Shown here: positions 1 through 7,600 of the stretch, in pieces
Position numbering within the stretch: position 1 is the stretch's first letter
Layout: each line of letters begins with the position of its first letter
Assembly: GCA_964464825.1 (NCBI GenBank)
Contig: CAYXKL010000102.1
Span: 1 to 9,657, forward strand
Length of the DNA: 9,657 nt
From: DYJK01 sp964464825
GTDB taxonomy: Bacteria; Bacteroidota; Ignavibacteria; Ignavibacteriales; Melioribacteraceae
Direction: 5' to 3'
Position numbers and translations under genes: made by a program
Notes under the pieces: model-generated
What the model saw: the letters and a program-made list of their open reading frames with translations, nothing else
Told to the model about the DNA's origin: nothing
The model's database searches: none

Positions 1-34
1 GCTTCAGCGTCAATGAAATTATTTTTTCTAACAT
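1..34 (-). CDS. RND heavy-metal efflux pump, N-terminal fragment (CzcA/CusA family)
   Basis: Only the first 11 codons lie in the window, reading MLEKIISLTLK on the minus strand. This matches the usual opening of CzcA/CusA-type inner-membrane RND pumps (compare MIEKIIDWSANN of the complete pump at 4612). The start codon shares one base with the stop codon of the adaptor gene (TAATG), which implies translational coupling, and an AGAAGGAG ribosome binding site lies about 10 bases upstream inside the adaptor gene. Position after a TolC-family channel and an adaptor gene is the usual place for the pump. Metal specificity cannot be judged because the metal-site residues lie outside the window. The family call rests on a short N-terminus plus gene order. 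Confidence 0.72.
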   Translation of the reverse strand, partial: MLEKIISLTLK

Positions 35-1206
35 TAATGTGCATCTCCTTCTAATTCTTCTTTCTTTAATTCACTCTTTAGATAAAACACTCCTTTTGAT
101 GCAACTTTTTCACCTACTCTCAATCCTTCTTTAATTTCAATCCGGTTATCAACAGATGATCCGGTAAGCACTTTTCTTTGTTCGAATGTAGTATCGCTGG
201 TCTGAACAAAAACATAGTCATTACCGGTTTCTTTAACCACAGATTCATCCGGAATCATAATTGCTTTTGCATTTGAACTTACCGGTATTTTTAATTCACC
301 AAACATTTGTGGTTTCAATTTACTGTTCGAGTTGTTAAACTCACCCCGCACAGTAATCGTTCTTGATTGTTCATCGACTGTTTGACCTATATATATTAAT
401 CTTCCGCTAAATTTCTCATTCGTATAAGTTGCCGATGTGAAAAATGCATTTGTTTTCTGATTTATCTTCGCTATATCCTTTTCATAAATCTGTCCGTCAA
501 TCCAAACATTGTTTGTGTTTATTACCTTGAATGCGTTTGTTGTGGCATCAACTAACTGCCCGATAACTACATTTCTCTCAACCACAACACCGTTGATAGA
601 TGATTTAATCGGCAACGTGCCTGATGTATGTTCTTCACTCATTTTCCCATCGGTGACATCTTCATCACTAAGACCAACAGAATGAATTTTTTTATCTTCT
701 GCTTTGTATTCAGCGAGAGCTTTCTCATATTCGGCTTGACTTTCCAATAACGATTTTTGTGATCCTATTTTCTCATCAAATAATTTTTTCTGTCTTTCAT
801 AATTTGCTTTTGTGTAATCTAACGCAGCTTTCGCTATCATGAAACCGGCTTTTATTTCACCAACGTCAAGTCCTTCAACCGTCATCAATACTTGTCCGGT
901 TTTAACATAGTCGCCGACATTTACGAATACCTTGTGAACTCTTCCTTGCACAAGTGAACCGATCTGCGCTTCATTATCTTGATTAGTAATTACCTTTGCC
1001 GGAATTGTTAAATAACCGGTGAATGGTTGTAATGATACAGTTTCGGTTTCCAATTTTATTTGCTTTATTGATTCAACCGATAGTTTTACAACTCCACTGT
1101 GTTCATTATGGCTTTCTTCTTTTTTAGGTTCTTCCTTACCACCACACCCTAATAGGATAAATCCTAATACATTTACGGCTATTAATAATTTTATACTTGC
1201 TTTCAT
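34..1206 (-). CDS. RND efflux periplasmic adaptor lipoprotein (CzcB/CusB-like, HlyD/MFP family)
   Basis: 390 residues. This is the membrane-fusion subunit that would bridge an inner-membrane RND pump to a TolC-type channel. The N-terminus is a lipoprotein signal with lipobox L18-L19-G20-C21, followed by a charged linker containing SHNEHSG. The first half of the lipoyl/barrel-sandwich domain is near residues 80-112 (GRVHKVFVNVGDYVKTGQ). A helical hairpin follows at about 115-180, then the second lipoyl half near 196-230 (INGVVVERNVVIGQLV). The beta-barrel and membrane-proximal domains run to the end (IMIPDESVV, GLRVGEKVASKGVFYLKSEL). The length is normal for the family. The start ATG directly abuts the TAG stop of the upstream channel gene, with GGAG six bases upstream, so the genes form one operon. 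There is no N-terminal heavy-metal-binding domain, unlike the adaptor at 9365, and only about 6 Met in total. That favours a Czc-type (Zn/Co/Cd) over a Cu/Ag substrate, by inference only. Confidence 0.9.
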   Translation of the reverse strand: MKASIKLLIAVNVLGFILLGCGGKEEPKKEESHNEHSGVVKLSVESIKQIKLETETVSLQPFTGYLTIPAKVITNQDNEAQIGSLVQGRVHKVFVNVGDYVKTGQVLMTVEGLDVGEIKAGFMIAKAALDYTKANYERQKKLFDEKIGSQKSLLESQAEYEKALAEYKAEDKKIHSVGLSDEDVTDGKMSEEHTSGTLPIKSSINGVVVERNVVIGQLVDATTNAFKVINTNNVWIDGQIYEKDIAKINQKTNAFFTSATYTNEKFSGRLIYIGQTVDEQSRTITVRGEFNNSNSKLKPQMFGELKIPVSSNAKAIMIPDESVVKETGNDYVFVQTSDTTFEQRKVLTGSSVDNRIEIKEGLRVGEKVASKGVFYLKSELKKEELEGDAH

Positions 1207-2505
1207 CTATTTCTCCAATTCTGATTTGTCAATAATATTTAAACCAACTATTTCTTCAATCCGGAATACTGATTGATAATGATTGAATAAAACATTTATG
1301 TAATTATTCCGTGAGTTTATTAATGTCTGTTTCGCTTGTAGATATTCAAGGTATGTTAGTTCTCCGGCATCGTAACTTTTTATTGCTGTTCTATAAATCT
1401 CTTCAGCTTGTGGAAGAATATCATTCACATAAAGTTTTACTTGCTTTAGATTATTTTCATGATCTGTAAATGCACTTTTTATTTTTAAGGCGATCTCGTT
1501 CTTCGTCAATTGAAGTTCCGATTCAGATATAGTCTGATTTGCTGCCGCCTCTTGTATTTTTCCTCTCTGGTCGAACATAAACCAGAGGGGGACAGATATA
1601 CCGAATGAAGCTCCATAGAAGCCGTTATTACCGTCCCGCGTTTGTTTGAAATATGCGAGATTAATACTCGGTAATAGGGAAGACCACGCGAGTCCTTTTT
1701 CAATTGATGCTATACCATAATTTAATTCTGCAATCTTAATCTGTGGGTTTGTTTCTTCAAACGATTTGTAGATTTGCTCTATGCTTATTTCGTGATCTAC
1801 AAAAACAAGCGTATCAGTTAATTCGTAATTCGAGTCATAACTTTGTTTTCCATACCCAAGCGAGTAATTCAGTTCGGCAAATGCTGTCGTAAGTTCGTTA
1901 TTTGCAACTTCCAGATTGTTCAGTGCTTCAGTGTATTGAACCTTTGCGGTCAATCTTTCAAGATTCGTTCCTTCCCCAACATTTTGCCTTATCTCCGCTT
2001 TCTTAAAAAAATCTTCCGAAATCACAAGATTCTCTTCAGCGGATTTTACCTGGTATTGTTTAGCCAAAACTTTGTAGTAGCTGGTTTTAACTTGTTTGAT
2101 AACGCTTCGCTCGGTCAAGTTTAGTTTATAAACAGCAATCTCTTCTTCTTTGCTAAATTTGCTTCCTTTCAGAAAATAATTAGAAGGGAACTCAAACGAT
2201 TGACTTACTGCTAGAGTTTTTTCGCTGTAATTACTTATACTGCTATTCACGGGTGCGTATTCATAACTGACACCAACCTCCGGCTGAGGTAATGATATTC
2301 CACTCCAGAATCTTCCTTTCGAAGCTGAAATATTTTCCATTGCGCTTCTTACTTCCGGATTATTCCTTAACCCAATTTCAACAGCTTCCGTTAAACTTAG
2401 TATTTTTATTTCAGTTTGTCCGTAAATGCATAGCGGCAGCAGAGCAACTGCGAACAAAGCAAAAAGTTTGTTTCCCGATAAACGGGATATCACATAACTC
2501 AACAT
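1207..2505 (-). CDS. TolC-family outer-membrane efflux channel (CzcC-like)
   Basis: 432 residues. This is the outer-membrane channel of the left efflux system. A signal peptide covers roughly residues 1-30 (hydrophobic LFALFAVALLPLCIYG, cleavage near Gly-Gln-Thr). Two outer-membrane-efflux repeats follow: the first starts at LTEAVEIGLRNNPEVRSA (about 37-225) and the second at about 255-425. Both are rich in long amphipathic helices; typical family features include NNPEV near the start and the ANQTISESELQLTKNEI helix. GGAG lies 7 bases before the ATG. The protein has only 3 Met, in sharp contrast to the channel at 7965. Codons 7-11 (SRLSG) are made of a 15-base palindrome, TCCCG-TTTAT-CGGGA in coding sense, which resembles two palindromes just upstream. 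The 5' end may therefore have been remodelled by a small repeat, and no other Met start lies within the signal peptide. It sits 91 bases after the small gene at 2597-2938 and directly before the adaptor. Confidence 0.9.
   Translation of the reverse strand: MLSYVISRLSGNKLFALFAVALLPLCIYGQTEIKILSLTEAVEIGLRNNPEVRSAMENISASKGRFWSGISLPQPEVGVSYEYAPVNSSISNYSEKTLAVSQSFEFPSNYFLKGSKFSKEEEIAVYKLNLTERSVIKQVKTSYYKVLAKQYQVKSAEENLVISEDFFKKAEIRQNVGEGTNLERLTAKVQYTEALNNLEVANNELTTAFAELNYSLGYGKQSYDSNYELTDTLVFVDHEISIEQIYKSFEETNPQIKIAELNYGIASIEKGLAWSSLLPSINLAYFKQTRDGNNGFYGASFGISVPLWFMFDQRGKIQEAAANQTISESELQLTKNEIALKIKSAFTDHENNLKQVKLYVNDILPQAEEIYRTAIKSYDAGELTYLEYLQAKQTLINSRNNYINVLFNHYQSVFRIEEIVGLNIIDKSELEK
2473..2487. 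repeat. 15-base palindrome inside the start of the TolC-like gene
   Basis: TCCCG and CGGGA arms of 5 bases flank an ATAAA loop on the plus strand. It lies within codons 7-11 of the channel gene. In size and stem sequence it resembles the hairpin at 2560-2574, suggesting one small repeat family. As RNA it could form a hairpin about 19 bases after the start codon. Function is not known. Confidence 0.5.
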
Positions 2506-2535
2506 TCTTTCTCCAAATATTTTTTAATAGACTAA

Positions 2536-2574
2536 TCCGCCTTTGGCGGAAATACACTTATCCCGTAAAGGGAT
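2536..2574. repeat. Pair of short hairpins in the spacer between small gene and TolC-like gene
   Basis: Two palindromes of 15 bases lie nine bases apart. At 2536-2550 TCCGCC and GGCGGA pair around TTT. At 2560-2574 ATCCC and GGGAT pair around GTAAA. They lie downstream of the stop codon of the small gene at 2597 and upstream of the channel gene, both on the minus strand. In that reading direction no T-run follows either stem, so they are not typical rho-independent terminators. They could be mRNA processing or stabilising structures, a partial attenuator, or remnants of a dispersed repeat. I recall similar hairpins from FCB genomes but cannot verify this here. Confidence 0.55.
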
Positions 2575-2596
2575 CAACGAAATGAAAAGAGATTGG

Positions 2597-2938
2597 TTAA
2601 ATCAGAAATGTGTTGTTAAATAGATATAAATCAGTTGATGGTTTTGCTTTTAAATGATGATCTGTTCTTTCAAAAGAAGTCTGTGTTTCTTGCGCTTCTA
2701 TTTCTTCAAAACAATGTATGCAGATATCTTTGTTAAGCTCGAGTTTTGGTAGCTCTTCACGTAATATCTTTGAATATGTATTAGTATTCTTTACAATTTG
2801 GCAGTAATCATGCTCTCCGTGATTACCTCCATCAAAATCAAGTAATCCTAATTCTGAGTGCAAAAATGAGAAAACAAAAACTCCAAGAAAGAGCAGAGCC
2901 ATTGTTTTTTTTACACTATTTCTAAAAATATTTTTCAT
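2597..2938 (-). CDS. Small exported His/Cys protein heading the left efflux operon (unknown function)
   Basis: 113 residues, family not recognised with certainty. A basic N-terminus and hydrophobic stretch (residues about 13-27, MALLFLGVFVFSFLH) act as a signal peptide or membrane anchor. The remainder carries possible metal ligands: H40-x2-H43-x2-C46, then C73-I-H75-C76, then H94-H95. The C-terminus (LYLFNNTFLI) resembles the end of the small protein at 4098-4481 (LYLSNRTLLI): 7 of the last 10 residues are identical. It is the first gene of the left locus, 91 bases before the channel gene on the same strand. There is no Shine-Dalgarno sequence before the ATG, and a sigma-70-like promoter almost abuts it, so the message may be leaderless. 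A periplasmic metal-binding or sensing role is inferred from ligands and context only. It could be a distant relative of the HYC_CC_PP group. Confidence 0.72.
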   Translation of the reverse strand: MKNIFRNSVKKTMALLFLGVFVFSFLHSELGLLDFDGGNHGEHDYCQIVKNTNTYSKILREELPKLELNKDICIHCFEEIEAQETQTSFERTDHHLKAKPSTDLYLFNNTFLI

Positions 2939-2944
2939 TTATTT

Positions 2945-2975
2945 GCAATATATTGCTTTGTAATTGATAAAACAA
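2945..2975 (-). promoter_or_regulatory. Putative promoter of the left efflux operon with overlapping 12-base palindrome
   Basis: Reading the minus strand, TTGTTT (2975-2970) is followed after exactly 17 bases by TATATT (2952-2947), a good -35/-10 arrangement. The -10 box lies inside a perfect palindrome GCAATATATTGC (2945-2956), a plausible operator for a dimeric repressor or MerR-like regulator. The -10 box ends only 8 bases before the ATG at 2938, so transcription would begin at or within a base or two of the start codon. Found by inspection; the sigma-factor preference of this organism is unknown. Confidence 0.45.
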
Positions 2976-3130
2976 TTAAAACAAAGAATAAGTTTCCTCC
3001 ATTATTTAAGTATATCATTTTATGATTTAAAAATTAAAGTCAATATTTACGCTTAATAAATAATTATCAAATCCCATTCTAAGTAACTATTTTCAGACAT
3101 TACATTTCATAAATAATAGGAGGAGACACT

Positions 3131-4000
3131 ATGTTATTCATATTAGCATTAATAATTATTGTAGTTGCAGTAGTCGCTTATTTCAATCTAAAAAAGAGTG
3201 GAAGATTTCAAGAAGCAAAATTTGCAACAATAGGTATAGCTGTTGGATTTATAGTTGCCTTATTGCAAATGTTTACTGTTGTGCCGGCTGGTACGGTCGG
3301 TGTTGTAGATTTTCTTGGAATGGTAAGCGATAACACTCTTAAATCGGGAGTTAATTTTGTAAATCCAATGGCTAAGGTGATTGACTTTACAATCAAAACA
3401 CAAGAGCTGAAAGAAATGATGAATGTTCCTTCAAAAGAAGGATTGAGCGTTCAGTTGGAAATCAGTCTTTTATATTCTCTTGATCCGGATAATGCATCAA
3501 AGATCTATAAATCAGTTGGTGAAAATTATGGAGAGATAATTTTGATTCCGCAATTCCGATCTGTTGTACGCGGAATAACAGCCAAGTACGAGGCAAAAGC
3601 ACTCTATACTGCTTCGCGGGAAGTTCTTGCACACGAAATAAAAGGTGAACTTGATAAACTTGTTGGTCCGCGTGGTATTACAATTGAATCTGCACCAATG
3701 CGGCAGATAATTCTACCGAGCGGTCTAACTGCTTCAATAGAAGAAAAACTAAAAGCTGAACAAGAAAGTCAACGTATGGAATTCATTTTGAAACGAGAAG
3801 AACAAGAAGCAGATAGAAAAAGAATTGAAGCAAAAGGTATTGCTGATTTTCAGGATATAGTTGCTCGGGGAATCAGTACACAATTATTGCAGTGGAAAGG
3901 AATTGAAGCAACAGAAAAATTAGCGAACTCTACAAACGCAAAAATTGTTATAATAGGAAGCGGAAAAGACGGATTGCCGATAATTCTTGGAAATCAATAA
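3131..4000 (+). CDS. SPFH-domain (prohibitin-like) membrane protein
   Basis: 289 residues, close to the usual prohibitin length. Two hydrophobic segments lie at about residues 2-17 (LFILALIIIVVAVVAYF) and 31-50 (ATIGIAVGFIVALLQMF). They are followed by the SPFH domain, which opens with VVPAGTVGVVDFLG and continues with GVNFVNPMAKV, the LEISLLYSLDPDNASKIYKSVG core and IILPSGLTASIEEKLKAEQE. A charged coiled coil follows (about 205-240, rich in E/K/R), and the C-terminus LPIILGNQ is prohibitin-like. Such proteins form ring or cage oligomers at membranes and often act with proteases such as FtsH. The start is well supported: AGGAGGAG at 3118-3125 lies five bases before the ATG. It is a separate transcription unit, divergent from the left operon (192-base gap) and closed by the terminator at 4011. 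No metal-related feature is visible, so its place between the two efflux loci may be incidental, or it may serve envelope stress. Confidence 0.9.
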   Translation: MLFILALIIIVVAVVAYFNLKKSGRFQEAKFATIGIAVGFIVALLQMFTVVPAGTVGVVDFLGMVSDNTLKSGVNFVNPMAKVIDFTIKTQELKEMMNVPSKEGLSVQLEISLLYSLDPDNASKIYKSVGENYGEIILIPQFRSVVRGITAKYEAKALYTASREVLAHEIKGELDKLVGPRGITIESAPMRQIILPSGLTASIEEKLKAEQESQRMEFILKREEQEADRKRIEAKGIADFQDIVARGISTQLLQWKGIEATEKLANSTNAKIVIIGSGKDGLPIILGNQ

Positions 4001-4010
4001 TAGGAACTTA

Positions 4011-4070
4011 GAGCGAAAAACAGCGGTAAAACAAACCGTAATAGTTTTTCGCTCTTGATTTTTTTTATTT
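4011..4070 (+). terminator. Rho-independent terminator after the SPFH gene
   Basis: Perfect 11-base arms GAGCGAAAAAC (4011-4021) and GTTTTTCGCTC (4044-4054). An inner hairpin CGGT (4024-4027) with ACCG (4035-4038) sits in the loop. A T-rich tract follows (4055-4070, including eight T in a row). It begins 10 bases after the SPFH stop codon. No T-run occurs on the other side, so it acts in the plus direction. It isolates the SPFH transcript from the right efflux locus. Confidence 0.88.
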
Positions 4071-4085
4071 AACAAAATTCTTACT

Positions 4086-4091
4086 TATATT
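4086..4091 (+). promoter_or_regulatory. Putative -10 box for the HYC_CC_PP-like gene
   Basis: TATATT ends six bases before the GTG start at 4098, and no Shine-Dalgarno sequence precedes the start. That spacing would give a leaderless mRNA. The same TATATT hexamer sits 8 bases before the small gene at 2938. No good -35 is present: TTGATT at 4055-4060 is about 25 bases away, too far. The promoter call is therefore weak and rests on the -10 box, its position after a terminator, and the parallel with the left locus. Confidence 0.33.
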
Positions 4092-4097
4092 AAACGT

Positions 4098-4481
4098 GTG
4101 AGAAAGACAACGAACATATTATTTGCCGTACTCTATTTGTTTCTAACTACAGGATTTACTATCACCATTCATTTTTGCGGTGGTGTTGTTAGTGATATCA
4201 GCATAATGAGATCTTACGATGATAAAGACCCGTGCGGTTGTGACGGTTCTGCATGCGAAAAACCTTGCTGCACCGATGAGGTTCATACAATAAAATTAAC
4301 AGACTCCCAAAAAGCTGAAGCAAAGTTTGTTCAAAATTCGTTTGAATTAATAGTTGCTGTCTTCCACGCCGAAGACCTACTATCTCATGAATATTATAAA
4401 CCGCAGATTATCAACACAAATTTCTCAGGCGATTCAAGTCCGCCATCTTTATATCTCTCTAACCGTACTCTCCTGATCTGA
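4098..4481 (+). CDS. HYC_CC_PP-like small exported Cys-rich protein
   Basis: 127 residues from a GTG start. The N-terminus is a hydrophobic signal/anchor (residues about 7-24). Directly after it comes H25-F26-C27-G-G, then a cysteine cluster C46-x-C48-x4-C53-x3-C57-C58, then H63, and near the C-terminus P115-P116. This order (H-aromatic-C, CC, PP) is what names the HYC_CC_PP family as I remember it; here Phe replaces Tyr. Members are small secreted proteins seen in Bacteroidota-type genomes, and their molecular role is unknown to me. Six Cys and several His suggest metal binding in the periplasm. It ends in LYLSNRTLLI, similar to the small protein at 2597. It lies 130 bases before cusA on the same strand with no terminator between, so co-transcription is likely. 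The upstream terminator and lack of a Shine-Dalgarno sequence suggest its own, perhaps leaderless, start. Confidence 0.8.
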   Translation: MRKTTNILFAVLYLFLTTGFTITIHFCGGVVSDISIMRSYDDKDPCGCDGSACEKPCCTDEVHTIKLTDSQKAEAKFVQNSFELIVAVFHAEDLLSHEYYKPQIINTNFSGDSSPPSLYLSNRTLLI

Positions 4482-4512
4482 TTCCTCATATATCCAATTC
4501 TTAATTAAAGAG

Positions 4513-4553
4513 TGATTGTATAATCAATGCAACCATTACGCCCTTTTGCGTAA
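4513..4553 (+). promoter_or_regulatory. Candidate promoter/operator and leader hairpin upstream of cusA
   Basis: TATAAT at 4519-4524 is a consensus -10 box, overlapped by an inverted repeat TGATT-gtat-AATCA (4513-4526) that could be an operator. No convincing -35 lies 16-18 bases upstream. Downstream, TTACGC (4536-4541) and GCGTAA (4548-4553) form a 6-base stem with a CCTTTT loop; no T-run follows, so it is not a terminator. If the promoter is real, the cusA leader would be about 80 bases. This is the only notable content of the 130-base gap between the small Cys-rich gene and cusA. Confidence 0.35.
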
Positions 4554-4611
4554 GGTTCTGATCATACTTTCATCATATACTATTTCATAATTCACATTAA
4601 AGAGAATTAAT

Positions 4612-7600
4612 ATGATCGAAAAAATTATTGATTGGTCGGCAAATAATAGATTCATAGTGATCTTAATTTACGTGATCGTGATTGGATTCGGAGTCTATAG
4701 CGTAGCAAATTTGCCGGTAGATGCAATCCCGGATCTATCCGAGAACCAGGTTATAATTTTTACCGAATGGATGGGACGTTCACCACAAATAATAGAGGAC
4801 CAGGTAACATTCCCGATTGTATCCGGCTTGCAAGGTTTAGCGCACGTAAAAGCTGTACGCGCAACTTCGATGTTCGGCATGTCTTTCGTATTTGTAATCT
4901 TCGAGGATGGTGTTGATACCTACTTTGCACGTACACGTGTTCTTGAAAGAATGAATACAATCCAGGCACAGTTACCTTCCGGGGTTGTTCCTTCGCTCGG
5001 TCCCGATGGAACCGGAGTTGGACATGTTTACTGGTACACCGTTGAAGGTAATGGATATGACCTCGGCACATTACGCGCAATTCAAGACTGGTATGTTCGG
5101 TACAAACTTTCTTCGGTACAAGGTGTAGCCGAAGTTGCGAGTATCGGCGGATACGTAAAACAATACCAGGTTGATATTAATCCTAATGACCTCCGTGCAT
5201 ACAATTTATCCGTCTCTGATATTGTTAATGCAATTCAAAGAAGCAATAACGAAGTCGGCGGAAAATTATTAGAGGTTAGTGATGCCGAATATTTTGTTCG
5301 CGGTCAGGGATATATTCAATCGAAAGATGATGTTGAAAATACTGTGATCAAAACTTCGGCGAACGGGATACCGGTATTAATAAAAAATGTTGCTTCCGTA
5401 TCATTAGGCGGCGATATACGGCGCGGCGCACTTGAAAAAAATGGTAAAGGCGAAGCTGTTGGCGGTATCGTAGTTATGAGAACCGGTGAAAATGCTCAAC
5501 GTGTAATTGAAAGAGTCAAAGACAAAATAAATGAAATAGCGCCGGGACTTCCGCCGGGAGTAGAAATTATAACTTCGTATGATCGAAGCACACTTATCAA
5601 AGAAGCAATTGGAACATTAGATAGAGCTTTAATCGAAGCTGCGATCACTGTTTCAATCATGGTTGCAATCTTTCTATTACACTGGCGAAGTATAGTAAGA
5701 ATTCTAATTGAAATTCCAATCGCTGTCTTAATCTCATTTATTTTAATGTACACCTTCGATATCACATCAAACATTATGAGTCTCGGCGGAATTATCTTAG
5801 CAATAGGAGTGATAGTCGATTCATCAATTGTTCTTGTTGAAAATGCGTATCGAAATATAGCCCGTGCAATCGAAGAAAAAGGAAAACTAAGCAGCGAAGA
5901 GTACAAAAGAGTCTCGATAGACTCTGCAAAACAAGTAGGCAGAGCAATTTTCTTTTCCGAATTGATAATTCTCGTTTCATTTCTCCCGGTATTTCTTTTA
6001 ACGGGTCAGGAAGGCAAGCTTTTTAAACCACTCGCTTTTACAAAATCTTTCACAATGATCGGAGCTGCTATTGTTGTTATTTCCCTCATCCCGGTTTTAA
6101 TGACAATGTTAATGAGAGGCAAATTCAAGCCCGAAGAAAAAAATCCTACGACAAAATTATTCATCCGGGTTTATGAACCGTTAATACACTGGGTACTTAA
6201 ACATAGAAAGACCACAATTGCTATAAACGTTATAGCATTACTAATTACTATCCCAATGATTCTAAATACCGGTAGTGAGTTTATGCCTCCACTTGATGAA
6301 GGATCGATTCTTTACATGCCGGTAACATTGCCCGGGGCATCTATCGGTGAGGTGAATCGCATATTGCAAGAACAAGATAAAATTATCAAGTCAATTCCGG
6401 AAGTTCATCACGTACTTGGCAAAACCGGCCGGGCAGAAACAGCAACTGATAACGCACCGCTTAGTATGATAGAAACGATAATTCTATTGAAACCAAAAGA
6501 TGAATGGAGAGAAGGCGTTACTAAACAAGATATTGTCGCCGAGCTTGATTCAAAGTTGCAAATACCCGGCGTGCGTAACGGTTGGACCCAGCCGATCATA
6601 AACAGAATTAACATGCTTTCAACCGGTGTTAGAACAGATATCGGCTTTAAGATTTTCGGACCTAATCTCGATACACTCGAAGCATATGCAATCAAAGCAG
6701 AAAAATTATTGAAGAACATTAACGGTGCTGCCGATGTTGTTGCTGAACGTGTTCAGAATGGATACTACTTAGATATACAAATCAAACGTGAATTTGCTGC
6801 ACGTTTTGGTGTAAACATTAGAGATCTTCAAGACATCATTGAAACTGCAATCGGCGGACAAAATCTTGGTACAGTAATCGAAGGAAGGATGCGCTTCCCT
6901 ATTCGAATGCGTTATCAAAAAGATTACCGGGATAACATTGAAGAACTGAAAAGTTTAATTGTTCCGGTTTCTTTGTCAAATCCCATGGCTGCTAAATCTT
7001 CACCAGGTTCAATGAACACCGGGATGGGAATAAGTAACCGCGGCGGAATGTCTTCTATGGGTAGCGCTAATCAAGCATCTGTAATCCCGGCATCTACAAG
7101 CATACAAAAAGATTTTTCCCTTATAAGCACAAACCAGAATGATGTTGCTTATTTACCACTTTCCGAAATCTCAGACATAAATTTAGTAACCGGTCCTCCA
7201 ATTATAAGCAGTGAAAACGGAATGTTGCGCTCTATTGTTTTTATGAATACACGCGGACGGGATATGGGCAGTGTAATGGTTGATGCAAAAGAAATTATTG
7301 AAGAGAAATTAAATCTCCCGGCCGGTTACTCATATACCTGGAGCGGACAGTACGAGAGCAAAGTTCGTGCGCAACAAACAATCCAAATAATAATTCCGGT
7401 GGTATTCCTAATAATTTTTGTGCTTCTCTTTTTCACGCTTAAAGATTACCTGGAAGCCGGTGTAGTTATGCTCTCCGTACCTTTTGCTCTGATCGGCGGA
7501 ATGTACATGATCTATATACTTGGATACAATTTCTCCGTCGCTGTCTGGGTTGGTTTTATTGCACTCTACGGTGTTGCTGTTGAAACCGGAGTTGTAATGG

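Noticed and set aside
2536..2574. Hairpin pair as a rho-independent terminator of the small gene
   Set aside because: No T-run follows either stem in the minus direction and the stems are short; read-through into the channel gene seems likely.
3014..3026. ATCAT-TTT-ATGAT inverted repeat in the gap before the SPFH gene
   Set aside because: Short and A/T-rich in an A/T-rich region, with no promoter element at a fitting distance; likely chance.
4760..5080. Antisense open frame within cusA
   Set aside because: It is a shadow of a strongly conserved CusA region; its translation has no signal, domain or ribosome binding site. The same holds for the other open frames opposite the real genes.
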